Source of the DNA: Methylobacterium sp.
Lineage (GTDB): Bacteria; Pseudomonadota; Alphaproteobacteria; Rhizobiales; Beijerinckiaceae
Assembly (NCBI GenBank): GCA_020252865.1
Contig: JADCCH010000350.1
Span: forward strand, 1 to 5,223
Direction of reading: 5' to 3'
Length of the DNA stretch: 5,223 bases
Every line of letters begins with the position of its first letter. The first letter of the stretch is position 1. Below are positions 1 to 5,223 of the stretch, in pieces. The position numbers and the translations under genes were made by a program. The notes under the pieces were generated by a model. That model had not been told where the DNA came from. It saw only the letters and a program-made list of their open reading frames with translations, and made no database searches.

Positions 1-336
1 CACCAGCGCGCCGATGCCCTCGCTGGTCACCTCGCCCTCGGACTGGCTCTCGAGTTCGCGCACGATGCCGTTGATCAGCCTTTCCACGCGGTCGCGGTCG
101 ATGGGGCGCTTGCGGAGTGCGATCTCGATGGAGCGCGCGAGCTTTTCGCGGTCGAAAGGCACGCGCCGGCCCGAGCGCTTGACCACCATCAATTCCTTCA
201 GCTGCACCCGCTCGAAGGTTGTGAAGCGGCCGCCGCAATCCGTGCAGACGCGCCGGCGACGGATCGCGCCGCCGTCATCGGCGGGGCGGCTATCCTTCAC
301 CTGCGTGTCGAAGGAACCACAGAAGGGGCAGCGCAT
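1..336 (-). CDS. nrdR: NrdR transcriptional repressor (partial, C-terminus cut by window edge)
   Basis: The first 112 codons of NrdR, read from ATG at 336 to the left window edge; the protein begins [20 protein letters not shown]. NrdR represses ribonucleotide reductase operons by binding NrdR boxes when loaded with dATP/ATP. Seen here: a zinc ribbon with cysteines 3, 6, 31 and 34 (CPFC and CTDC), a basic stretch IRRRR between the pairs, FTTFER after the second pair, then the start of the ATP-cone domain ([16 protein letters not shown], residues 51-66). The family is usually about 150-160 residues, so roughly 40-50 residues lie outside the window. No convincing Shine-Dalgarno precedes the ATG (the upstream bases read GGATTGCCCCG), but the MRCPFCG start is the family norm. 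It follows glyA by 106 bp on the same strand, an order common in alphaproteobacteria. The identification is secure. Confidence 0.96.
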   Translation of the reverse strand, partial: MRCPFCGSFDTQVKDSRPADDGGAIRRRRVCTDCGGRFTTFERVQLKELMVVKRSGRRVPFDREKLARSIEIALRKRPIDRDRVERLINGIVRELESQSEGEVTSEGIGALV

Positions 337-358
337 CGGGGCAATCCGGAACGAAAGA

Positions 359-400
359 CGGGCCTTCCCGGCCCGGCCTCTGGGTGTTTGAAAGAGGCCG
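359..400 (-). repeat. Two overlapping hairpins in the glyA-nrdR spacer, possible weak terminator
   Basis: On the minus strand, an 8-bp stem (374-381 with 393-400, 11-nt loop) is followed by a 6-bp GC stem (359-364 with 370-375, loop 365-369). The second stem is followed by TCTTTCGTT. The two stems share bases 374-375, so they compete at that end. The second one resembles a weak intrinsic terminator for glyA, but it ends only 22 bp before the nrdR start codon. Attenuation of, or partial read-through into, nrdR is therefore as likely as a true end of transcription. The pairing is seen; the function is inferred. Confidence 0.4.
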
Positions 401-409
401 AAAGGTCAA

Positions 410-432
410 GCCGGCTCCGATGAAAAGCCGGC
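410..432 (-). repeat. 7-bp inverted repeat just after the glyA stop
   Basis: GCCGGCT and AGCCGGC (410-416 and 426-432) form a 7-bp stem with a 9-nt loop, 10 bp beyond the glyA stop codon on the minus strand. The next transcribed bases, TTGACC, are not a T-tract. It is therefore more likely a 3'-end stabilising or processing hairpin, or part of a Rho-dependent end, than a full intrinsic terminator. Confidence 0.35.
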
Positions 433-442
433 CTGAATGCAA

Positions 443-1735
443 TCAATAGATCGGGAACCGGCCCGTCAGCGCATGAACCCTGGCTTTCACGGCCTCTTCC
501 ACCGCGCCATTGCCCTCTTCGCCATTCCTGGCGAGGCCATCCACGACTTCGGCGATGAGATTGCCGACCTGCTGAAACTCCGCCACGCCAAAGCCGCGCG
601 AAGTGGCCGCCGGCGAACCGAGGCGGATGCCGCTCGTCACCATCGGCTTTTCAGGGTCGAAGGGAATGCCGTTCTTGTTACAGGTGATATGCGCGCGGCC
701 CAGAGCCTTCTCGGCGGCGACGCCCGTCACCTTCTTCGGGCGCAGATCGACCAGCATCAGGTGATTGTCCGTGCCGCCGGTGATGATGGCGAAACCCTTG
801 GATTTCAGCGTCTCGGCCAAAGCCTTCGCATTGGCAACGACGGCATGGGCGTAATTCTTGAATTCCGGCTGCAAAGCCTCGTTGAAGGCGACGGCCTTGG
901 CCGCGATCACATGCATCAGCGGGCCGCCCTGCAGGCCGGGGAACACCGCCGAGTTGACCTTCCTGGCGATTTCCGGATCGTTGGTCAGCACGATGCCGCC
1001 TCGGGGCCCGCGCAGGGTCTTGTGCGTCGTCGAGGTCACGACATGCGCATGCGGGAACGGCGAGGGATGCGCGCCGCCGGCCACGAGGCCCGCGAAATGC
1101 GCGATATCCACCATGAAAGTGGCGCCCACGGCGTCGGCGATGCGGCGGAAGGCCTCGAAATCCCAGTGCCGGGCATAGCCCGAACCGCCGGCCACGATGA
1201 TCTTCGGCTTGTGTTCAAGGGCGAGGCGCTCGACCTCCTCCATGTCGATCAGATGGGTTTCCGGGTTCACGTTGTAGGGAACCACGTTGAACCATTTGCC
1301 GCTCATGTTCACGGAAGCGCCGTGGGTGAGATGGCCGCCTGCAGCGAGGTTCAGGCCCATGAAGGTATCGCCCGGCTTCATCAGCGCGAGAAACACGGCC
1401 TGGTTGGCCTGGCTGCCGGAATTTGGCTGCACATTCGCGAAATCGCAGCCGAAAAGCTGCTTGACGCGGGCGATCGCCAATTCCTCGGCGATATCCACGA
1501 ACTGGCAGCCGCCGTAATAGCGCCGGCCGGGATAACCCTCGGCATATTTGTTCGTCATCACCGAGCCCTGCGCCTCGAGCACGGCGCGGCTCACGATGTT
1601 CTCGGACGCGATGAGTTCGATCTCGTCGCGCTGGCGACCGAGTTCGAGCTGCACGGCCTTCGCGATTTCGGGATCGGCATCGGCGAGGCTCGCCGAGAAG
1701 AAGGAATTCGAGCGGATGGCGGCAGCGGCGGTCAT
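443..1735 (-). CDS. glyA: Serine hydroxymethyltransferase (SHMT)
   Basis: A 430-residue PLP enzyme of fold type I that converts serine plus tetrahydrofolate to glycine plus 5,10-methylene-THF in the cytoplasm. It supplies one-carbon units for purine, thymidylate and methionine synthesis. Visible landmarks are [10 protein letters not shown] (40-49), [15 protein letters not shown] (62-76, with the catalytic glutamate at E66), VDIAHFAGL (209-217, D210 and H213 contacting PLP), the PLP-binding lysine K239 in [15 protein letters not shown], and carboxylate-binding R371 in TSGIRLG. Length matches the family (about 415-435). The frame opens 17 codons earlier at 1786, but ATG at 1735 is chosen because AAGGAG lies 5 nt upstream and the added residues do not look like SHMT. 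A candidate promoter lies upstream, and nrdR follows 106 bp downstream. One small variation: the usual GGSAYPR reads GGSGYAR (183-189). Confidence 0.98.
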   Translation of the reverse strand: MTAAAAIRSNSFFSASLADADPEIAKAVQLELGRQRDEIELIASENIVSRAVLEAQGSVMTNKYAEGYPGRRYYGGCQFVDIAEELAIARVKQLFGCDFANVQPNSGSQANQAVFLALMKPGDTFMGLNLAAGGHLTHGASVNMSGKWFNVVPYNVNPETHLIDMEEVERLALEHKPKIIVAGGSGYARHWDFEAFRRIADAVGATFMVDIAHFAGLVAGGAHPSPFPHAHVVTSTTHKTLRGPRGGIVLTNDPEIARKVNSAVFPGLQGGPLMHVIAAKAVAFNEALQPEFKNYAHAVVANAKALAETLKSKGFAIITGGTDNHLMLVDLRPKKVTGVAAEKALGRAHITCNKNGIPFDPEKPMVTSGIRLGSPAATSRGFGVAEFQQVGNLIAEVVDGLARNGEEGNGAVEEAVKARVHALTGRFPIY

Positions 1736-1740
1736 GATGG

Positions 1741-1746
1741 CTCCTT
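1741..1746 (-). promoter_or_regulatory. Ribosome-binding site that fixes the glyA start
   Basis: The minus strand reads AAGGAG here, 5 nt before ATG at 1735. It is the only strong Shine-Dalgarno near the 5' end of the frame and argues for the start at 1735 over the more upstream ATG at 1786. Confidence 0.8.
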
Positions 1747-1819
1747 GGCGGCTCCCTGTCGGATCCCGGGCCGGGCAGACATGCAAAAGCGGCCATTCAC
1801 CCGACGCCGGAAGCCGCGT

Positions 1820-1848
1820 TCTCTAAAGCGAACAGCCCGCAATCACAA
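1820..1848 (-). promoter_or_regulatory. Candidate glyA promoter
   Basis: On the minus strand TTGTGA (1843-1848) is followed, after a 17-nt spacer, by TAGAGA (1820-1825). These are each about 4/6 matches to the sigma-70 type consensus. The predicted transcript would start near 1813 and have a leader of roughly 78 nt. It lies downstream of the tandem csp terminators, exactly where an independent glyA promoter is needed. The match is moderate and alphaproteobacterial promoters are variable, so this is a prediction. Confidence 0.45.
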
Positions 1849-1882
1849 GGGCGGAAGCCCCTCGCGCGGCGAAGAGCCGCCC
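1849..1882. repeat. GC-rich inverted repeats abutting the glyA -35
   Basis: GGGCGG (1849-1854) and CCGCCC (1877-1882) form one inverted repeat. A competing inner one pairs GCGGC (1866-1870) with GCCGC (1876-1880) around GAAGA. The outer arm directly touches the predicted -35 element. It could be a regulator site or simply the GC-rich remainder of the csp-glyA spacer. No known glyA regulator motif was recognised. Confidence 0.3.
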
Positions 1883-1902
1883 TGCGCTGGATGTGACCCG
1901 GC

Positions 1903-1934
1903 AACAAAAAACCGCGCCTCGGAGGACGCGGTTT
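1903..1934 (-). terminator. Intrinsic terminator, second of a tandem pair after csp
   Basis: An 8-bp stem, AAACCGCG (1909-1916) with CGCGGTTT (1927-1934), is extended by a 3-bp inner helix across one bulged base. On the minus strand it is followed by TTTTTTGTT. This is a classic Rho-independent terminator reading in the csp to glyA direction. The plus strand lacks a T-tract on the other side, so it is one-directional. Confidence 0.85.
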
Positions 1935-1936
1935 CG

Positions 1937-1966
1937 AAAAACCATCCGGCCTTGGCCGGAAAGGTT
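1937..1966 (-). terminator. Intrinsic terminator immediately at the csp stop codon
   Basis: A stem of TCCGGCC (1945-1951) with GGCCGGA (1954-1960) is lengthened by AACC (1940-1943) with GGTT (1963-1966) and followed on the minus strand by TTTTTCG. Its outer helix begins at the last base of the csp stop codon (1966-1968). With the second hairpin behind it, it should close the csp transcript tightly. Confidence 0.75.
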
Positions 1967-2178
1967 CAGTTCACGAGGCGGAGTTGGTCGGCCGCCGACT
2001 TGCCGGTGCGGCGGTCGGGGGTGAGCACGAACTCGACCTTCTGGCCTTCCGCGAGGCCGCGGATGCCGGCGCGCTCGAGCGCGGTGATGTGAACGAACAC
2101 ATCGGGGCCGCCGGCATCCGGCTGGATGAAGCCGAAGCCCTTGGTGGCGTTGAACCATTTCACGGTTCCGGTCTGCAT
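1966..2178 (-). CDS. cspA: CspA-family cold-shock protein
   Basis: A 70-residue single cold-shock domain (OB-fold) that binds single-stranded RNA/DNA. Such proteins act as RNA chaperones, many of them induced by cold or growth-phase changes. Seen: W8 in GTVKWFN, RNP1 KGFGFI (13-18), RNP2 VFVHI (27-31), [18 protein letters not shown] (33-50), and the common alphaproteobacterial tail motif GKSAADQL (59-66). The length is that of a complete stand-alone CspA. ATG at 2178 is supported by AAGGA 7 nt upstream (2186-2190). The gene is probably monocistronic: it has a candidate promoter about 140-170 bp upstream and tandem terminators from its stop codon. Alphaproteobacteria carry several csp paralogs, so the family is certain, but the gene letter and whether this copy is cold-induced are not. 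Confidence 0.95.
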   Translation of the reverse strand: MQTGTVKWFNATKGFGFIQPDAGGPDVFVHITALERAGIRGLAEGQKVEFVLTPDRRTGKSAADQLRLVN

Positions 2179-2186
2179 GGTAGTTT

Positions 2187-2210
2187 CCTTTCAAGAAACG
2201 AGGTGAAAGG
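2187..2210 (-). promoter_or_regulatory. Hairpin covering the csp ribosome-binding site
   Basis: In the minus-strand transcript CCTTTCA (2204-2210) can pair with TGAAAGG (2187-2193), a 7-bp stem with a 10-nt loop that buries most of the Shine-Dalgarno AAGGA (2186-2190). A competing 5-bp stem pairs GTTTC (2195-2199) with GAAAC (2183-2187). The two cannot form together. Structured leaders that control translation are established for enterobacterial cspA; a switch here is inference. Confidence 0.4.
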
Positions 2211-2322
2211 CGGGCACCAGAGGCGCGCGCGAGGTCTATCGATGTCTTGATTGGAAGGTCTAGAGACGGAGCCAGGACAAAGTCCGCAACTCGTCGGCAA
2301 GCCATTCAGCCGAAAACTCGAT

Positions 2323-2352
2323 ACTATCGCTTATGACACAGAAACTGGACAA
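2323..2352 (-). promoter_or_regulatory. Candidate csp promoter with long leader
   Basis: On the minus strand TTGTCC (2347-2352), an 18-nt spacer, then GATAGT (2323-2328), each a 4/6 match to the sigma-70 type consensus, in the most AT-rich part of the 264-bp gap between the racemase-like gene and csp. A start near 2316 would give a leader of about 138 nt, which is typical of csp mRNAs. The match is weak, and other starts nearer the gene are possible. Confidence 0.33.
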
Positions 2353-2376
2353 AAGAAAGTCGAAGATGTTTCTTCG
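2348..2376 (-). terminator. Weak candidate terminator after the racemase-like gene
   Basis: CGAAGA (2361-2366) and TCTTCG (2371-2376) make a 6-bp stem with a 4-nt loop, followed on the minus strand by ACTTTCTTTTG. The stem is short and only moderately stable, and the T-run is broken. It is the only terminator-like structure seen between the racemase-like stop codon and csp. Its tail overlaps the -35 of the csp promoter candidate. Confidence 0.4.
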
Positions 2377-2442
2377 CGCCGGGCCAAGCCGGGGCGTTTG
2401 AAACGGTCGGTTCCGCCGCTCCTGCGCGCGAAGCTATTGAGC

Positions 2443-3525
2443 CTAGGTTGCAAAACGGGCGATGGCGGCCTCGTTCCAGGCGATGCCGCCACCTGGACGG
2501 CCATCCAGCAAGACGTCGCCATTCGCAATGCGCAGCGGCTCCGCCAGCACGGGGCCTGCAATATCGAGATATTCCAGCCGATCGGCACCCGGGGTTGCCA
2601 GCAGCGCATGGGCGGAGAATTCGGGGAAGATATGGCTCGAAACCGGCAATCCCGCCGCTTCCGCCAGCGCGGCGACGCGCTGCCAGCCGGTGATGCCGCC
2701 AATCTTCATCAGGTCAGGCATCACGAGGTCCGTCGCCCCGGCGGCGATGGACCGCGCGGCATCCTGCGGGCCCCACCAGTTCTCCCCGGCCTGAAGGGGC
2801 GTGTGGAACAGTTTGCGCAATTCGGTCTGCCCCGGCAGATCATGCAGCGGCAGCGGTTCCTCGATCCAGCCCAGACCGATCTCGTCGAGCCGCGTCAGGC
2901 GTTGCCTGGCCTCCGCGAAGGACAGCGACTGATTGTAGTCGACCATGATTTTAGCCTTTGGCCCGACCTCGCCGCGCAAGGCCGCGATCGTCCGCAGATC
3001 AGTTTCCGGATCGGGCATGCCGATCTTGAACTTGAAGGCGGTAAACCCCTGCTCCAGAAAAGGCCCGGCCTCGCGCATCACCGCCTCGGCCGACATGCCG
3101 CGCAGGCTGGCATAGGCGGGCACGGGGCCAAGCTCGGCCCCGAGAAGCCGGGCGAGCGGCACTTCAAACGATTTCGCCAGGGCATCCCAGAGCGCCATAT
3201 CGATCCCCGAGATCGCCATCAGGACCAGACCTTCGCTGCCGAGCAGCCGGAAGCGCTTCATCAGTATGTCGAACAGCGACACGGGCGCGACCGGCTGGCC
3301 TTTCAGCAGAGCCTCCATGCCGGCGACCAGATCGGCGACCGGCTTCAGCGCTAGCGGCGTGTAGGTGAAGAGGTAGCTGGAGCCGACAACCCCGGTGCTG
3401 GTTTCGAGATCGATCAGCACCAGAGGAGCCACAGGCACGCTCCCGCTGGCCGTCTCGACCGGCGGATCGACGGGTATCCGGCAGGTGCGCACGCGAATGG
3501 ATTGGATGGTTGCGGCTTCCGGCAT
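2443..3525 (-). CDS. Mandelate racemase-like enolase-superfamily enzyme
   Basis: A 360-residue protein with the two-domain enolase-superfamily layout: an N-terminal capping domain (about 1-130) and a TIM-barrel (about 135-345). Visible catalytic set: K165 and K167 in KFKIG, metal ligands D196 (VDYNQS), E222 (IEEP) and E248 (AGEN), then D271, H298 in SSHIFPE and E318. Recalled numbering of P. putida mandelate racemase (359 residues) places the same residues exactly one position lower. Long stretches also agree, such as APLVLIDL, MVDYNQSL and a KIGGxTGW block. It probably abstracts the alpha-proton of a 2-hydroxy or sugar acid with Mg2+. The substrate is unproven: the position equal to MR Thr165 is Phe166 and that of Val26 is Ser27. 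The start at 3525 matches the family; the ribosome-binding site is weak (GGGAAGAAG). No partner catabolic gene is adjacent, and a terminator sits just ahead. Confidence 0.9.
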   Translation of the reverse strand: MPEAATIQSIRVRTCRIPVDPPVETASGSVPVAPLVLIDLETSTGVVGSSYLFTYTPLALKPVADLVAGMEALLKGQPVAPVSLFDILMKRFRLLGSEGLVLMAISGIDMALWDALAKSFEVPLARLLGAELGPVPAYASLRGMSAEAVMREAGPFLEQGFTAFKFKIGMPDPETDLRTIAALRGEVGPKAKIMVDYNQSLSFAEARQRLTRLDEIGLGWIEEPLPLHDLPGQTELRKLFHTPLQAGENWWGPQDAARSIAAGATDLVMPDLMKIGGITGWQRVAALAEAAGLPVSSHIFPEFSAHALLATPGADRLEYLDIAGPVLAEPLRIANGDVLLDGRPGGGIAWNEAAIARFAT

Positions 3526-3539
3526 GGCTTCTTCCCGGC

Positions 3540-3567
3540 AAAAAAAACGGGCCCCTTCCGAGGCCCG
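3540..3567 (-). terminator. Strong intrinsic terminator after the L,D-transpeptidase gene
   Basis: A 6-bp GC stem, CGGGCC (3548-3553) with GGCCCG (3562-3567), with an 8-nt loop is followed on the minus strand by eight T residues (3540-3547). It lies 69 bp past the L,D-transpeptidase stop codon and only 14 bp before the racemase-like start codon. It is a textbook Rho-independent terminator for transcripts entering from the right. Confidence 0.88.
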
Positions 3568-3636
3568 CGCAATGTTTCAGGAAGTTGGTATACCGGCAAG
3601 GGCCATGGCATGTTTCCCAAGGTTTGCGTACGCCGG

Positions 3637-4938
3637 TCAATCCGGCCGGTCGTCGCCCTCGCGCAGGGCCTGTGTCACGGCGCCGGGGCCCACGCCATCC
3701 TTGCCGTAGATGTCGTCGCGGAACTGGATCACGCCATCGGGCGTCGCCCAGGCGGTGATGTAGGTCCAGTAGACCGGAATCGGCTCGCGCGGGCGGGCAT
3801 CGATACGGCGCGCGGCGCGGAAGGCATCGTCGATCGCATCGCGGGTCCATTGCGGGTTATCCTGCAGGATCCAGTAGATGTATTCGCGCACGTTCTGCAC
3901 GCGCACGCAGCCCGAAGAGACGAAGCGGTAATCGTCGCCGAAAATGCCCTTGGCCGGCGTGTCATGCATGTAGACGCCGTGCGGATTCGGGATGTTGATG
4001 CGCACGAAGCCGAGGCTGTTGTGCTCGCCGCCGGGGTCCTGCCGGAACAGGTAGCGCGTCGCCTCGTCCGAATTCCAGTTCACCTGCGAGGGCTGGAGTT
4101 CCTGCCCCTGCTGGTTGAAGATACGGATCTTCTGCTCGGCGAGGTAATTCGGGTTCTTCTGCATCAGCGGGATCAGATCCTTGCGGATGATCGAGGCCGG
4201 CACGGTCCAGAAGGGGTGGAAATTCACCTCCACGATCCTGGCGTTCATGATGGGCGACGGGCGGTCGATCTTGCCGACGCCGGCCACGTGGCGCGTCGCG
4301 ACCTGGCCGTTCTCCACCGTCTCCACATAGGCCGCCGGAATGTTCACCGTGACATAGCGGTTGCCGAGATTGGACGGAAAGCCGCGCAGCCGCACGAGGT
4401 TCATCTCGAGTTGGCGAAGGCGGATTTCAGCCGGGGTGTTGAGCGCCGCGAAAGTTTGAACCCCCACAACGCCCGTGGGGGTGAGCCCGTGGCGAGCCTG
4501 ATAGCGCTTCACCGCGCCATCGACAAAGGAATCGAAGATGTCGCTGTCGCCGACATTCGGGGAGAGATCGCCAAGCTCGATCAGTCGCGCCCGCAAGGCC
4601 TGCACATTCGGATGGCGAGTGCCGAGTTTCAGGCGCTGGTCGGAAGGCAGCGGCGGATGGCCGCCGCGCGCGACAAGCTGCTGGTAGACGCCGATCGCCC
4701 CTTCGAGCGCCTGCACCGTCGCAGGGCCGAGAATGGGATAGGAGGTGCGGATATTGCGGGAGCGGATGGTGCCCGTGTCATAGGTCTGGGCCCATTCGGC
4801 CTGGCCACCGATCATCGGCGATTGCTGCGCGAAGGCGGGAAGCGCGGCGGCGGCCCCGAACAAACCAGCCGTTCCCGAGAGGAACGCGCGGCGGTCCATT
4901 CCCATCCCTGAAAAGCGTGAAGCCCGATCGCCCGACAT
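3637..4938 (-). CDS. Tat-exported L,D-transpeptidase (YcbB-like, YkuD domain)
   Basis: A 433-residue cell-wall enzyme expected to form 3-3 peptidoglycan crosslinks or attach proteins to the wall in the periplasm. Order of parts: a twin-arginine signal (DRRAFL at 15-20, hydrophobic Ala/Gly/Leu core, likely cut after AFA at 37), an N-terminal region, a peptidoglycan-binding-like segment (about 105-168, LGTRHPNVQALRARL ... TGVVGVQTFAALN), then the YkuD catalytic domain (about 194-360) with HPFWTVPASI (241-250), H325 in MHDTP and catalytic C344 in SSGCVRV. The usual SHGC reads SSGC. Two starts are plausible: ATG 4938 with AGGTG 6 nt upstream (chosen), or ATG 4899 with AGGGA 5 nt upstream, which gives a shorter signal n-region. 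GTG at 4947 is disfavoured because it falls inside that AGGTG. The gene looks monocistronic, with a terminator after it and a candidate promoter before it. Confidence 0.93.
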   Translation of the reverse strand: MSGDRASRFSGMGMDRRAFLSGTAGLFGAAAALPAFAQQSPMIGGQAEWAQTYDTGTIRSRNIRTSYPILGPATVQALEGAIGVYQQLVARGGHPPLPSDQRLKLGTRHPNVQALRARLIELGDLSPNVGDSDIFDSFVDGAVKRYQARHGLTPTGVVGVQTFAALNTPAEIRLRQLEMNLVRLRGFPSNLGNRYVTVNIPAAYVETVENGQVATRHVAGVGKIDRPSPIMNARIVEVNFHPFWTVPASIIRKDLIPLMQKNPNYLAEQKIRIFNQQGQELQPSQVNWNSDEATRYLFRQDPGGEHNSLGFVRINIPNPHGVYMHDTPAKGIFGDDYRFVSSGCVRVQNVREYIYWILQDNPQWTRDAIDDAFRAARRIDARPREPIPVYWTYITAWATPDGVIQFRDDIYGKDGVGPGAVTQALREGDDRPD

Positions 4939-5000
4939 CCGTATCACCTGTTCCGCTCGCGCCCAGCAAGCACCGAATCCGGTCCCCCAAAGCGCGGATC

Positions 5001-5029
5001 ATCATAACTGTTTCTTAAACCGAAGAGAA
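5001..5029 (-). promoter_or_regulatory. Candidate promoter of the L,D-transpeptidase gene
   Basis: On the minus strand TATGAT (5001-5006) matches the -10 consensus at 5 of 6 positions. A 17-nt spacer separates it from TTCTCT (5024-5029), a poor -35. Transcription would start near 4994, giving a leader of about 56 nt to ATG 4938. The weak -35 would suit an activated or alternative-sigma promoter, but no known motif was recognised. Confidence 0.4.
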
Positions 5030-5073
5030 TTGCGAAACCGTTTGCACTGGCTTCCCGGCAACTCGCAATCTCG
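5025..5073. repeat. Long-spaced inverted repeat over the candidate -35
   Basis: ATTGCGA (5029-5035) and TCGCAAT (5063-5069) are perfect inverted copies 27 bp apart. The match extends imperfectly to GAG and CTC outside them (5025-5027 and 5070-5072). The inner arm overlaps the predicted -35 of the L,D-transpeptidase gene, so it may be a regulator-binding pair. No regulator family could be assigned. Confidence 0.4.
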
Positions 5074-5091
5074 TCTGTTTCCCCCTAGAGC

Positions 5092-5108
5092 GGGCGAACG
5101 GGGGCGAA
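5092..5108. repeat. Short direct repeat GGGCGAA at 10-bp period
   Basis: GGGCGAA occurs at 5092-5098 and again at 5102-5108, one helical turn apart, upstream of the L,D-transpeptidase promoter candidate. This is compatible with a regulator half-site pair, but 7-bp repeats in GC-rich DNA arise by chance. Confidence 0.25.
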
Positions 5109-5134
5109 TTTGTGGCACGCCGGCGCAATTTCCG

Positions 5135-5150
5135 CTCACGAGCGCGTGAG
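5135..5150. repeat. Inverted repeat CTCACG-AGCG-CGTGAG
   Basis: A perfect 6-bp inverted repeat with a 4-nt centre, about 8 bp beyond the T-tract of the right-hand terminator. It has no T-tract of its own. It may be an operator in the L,D-transpeptidase upstream region or a secondary hairpin of the terminator. Confidence 0.3.
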
Positions 5151-5157
5151 GCCGCGC

Positions 5158-5193
5158 AAAAAGAACAAGGCCCGCCAGGGGGCAGCGGGCCTT
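5158..5193 (-). terminator. Intrinsic terminator of a gene beyond the right edge
   Basis: AAGGCCCGC (5167-5175) and GCGGGCCTT (5185-5193) form a 9-bp stem with a 9-nt loop, followed on the minus strand by GTTCTTTTTGCG. It points left, so it should close a minus-strand gene whose body is at or beyond 5194. A TGA at 5193-5195 could be that gene's stop codon, but only about 30 bp are visible, too few to call it. Confidence 0.72.
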
Positions 5194-5223
5194 CAGTCGG
5201 GGGAGGGATTCCGGGGGCGATCG

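Noticed and set aside
437..2092. A 551-codon open frame on the plus strand, with similar long frames at 2251-3354 and 3502-4911
   Set aside because: They lie antisense to clear genes (glyA, csp, the racemase-like gene, the L,D-transpeptidase). They show no recognisable domain, cross gene borders and terminators, and are rich in Arg/His/Gly as expected from reversed high-GC codons.
3577..3606. A nine-codon minus-strand frame (MALAGIPTS, then stop) just ahead of the terminator at 3540-3567, resembling an attenuator leader peptide
   Set aside because: There is no run of regulatory codons, no good ribosome-binding site and no visible anti-terminator pairing. A frame this short is expected by chance.
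3414..3620. A 68-codon minus-strand frame running through the terminator into the racemase-like gene
   Set aside because: It is out of frame with the recognised protein, reads through the terminator hairpin, and has no similarity to known families.
4461..4481. A perfect 7-bp inverted repeat, CCCCCAC and GTGGGGG, inside the L,D-transpeptidase gene
   Set aside because: It encodes Gly/Thr/Pro/Val residues of the peptidoglycan-binding segment in a GC-rich gene; coding constraint explains it and no T-tract follows.
4778..5005. A 75-codon minus-strand frame starting upstream of the L,D-transpeptidase gene
   Set aside because: It overlaps the real gene in another frame, is rich in Arg and Gly, and has no family resemblance.
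5194..5223. A possible C-terminus (DRPRNPSPD, then stop at 5193) of a minus-strand gene beyond the right edge
   Set aside because: Only nine codons are visible and at least one other frame stays open across the same bases, so it cannot be called a gene from this window.

Overview
The window is GC-rich chromosomal DNA from an alphaproteobacterium, most likely of the order Hyphomicrobiales (Rhizobiales). This rests on protein style (the SHMT N-terminal half, a CspA beginning [20 protein letters not shown], a Tat-exported YcbB-like L,D-transpeptidase) and on the glyA followed by nrdR order that is common in that class. The genus cannot be fixed by eye. All five genes lie on the minus strand, so transcription runs from high to low coordinates. 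The long plus-strand reading frames opposite them (for example 437-2092, 2251-3354 and 3502-4911) look like antisense shadows of high-GC coding sequence.

In transcription order: (1) 5158-5193 is a terminator that probably closes a gene outside the window. (2) 4939-5157 is a regulatory stretch with a candidate promoter and inverted repeats. (3) 3637-4938 encodes a Tat-exported periplasmic L,D-transpeptidase. (4) 3540-3567 is a strong terminator whose T-tract ends only 14 bp before the next start codon. (5) 2443-3525 encodes a mandelate racemase-like enolase-superfamily enzyme that keeps every catalytic position of the Pseudomonas putida enzyme. (6) 2179-2442 holds a weak terminator, a candidate promoter and a long cold-shock mRNA leader. 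(7) 1966-2178 encodes a CspA-type cold-shock protein. (8) 1903-1966 holds two tandem intrinsic terminators. (9) 443-1735 encodes serine hydroxymethyltransferase (glyA) with its own promoter. (10) 337-442 is a hairpin-rich spacer. (11) 1-336 is the 5' three-quarters of nrdR, the zinc/ATP-cone repressor of ribonucleotide reductase genes, which runs off the left edge.

The genes are mostly separate transcription units. Only glyA-nrdR could form an operon. It links one-carbon and nucleotide precursor supply to control of deoxynucleotide synthesis, although that is inference from adjacency. No mobile element, CRISPR array, tRNA, rRNA or phage feature was seen. I did not find a clear new multi-gene system. 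The most useful leads are the racemase-like gene sitting alone among housekeeping genes directly behind a terminator, two competing hairpins that cover the csp ribosome-binding site, and an inverted repeat over the likely -35 of the L,D-transpeptidase gene.
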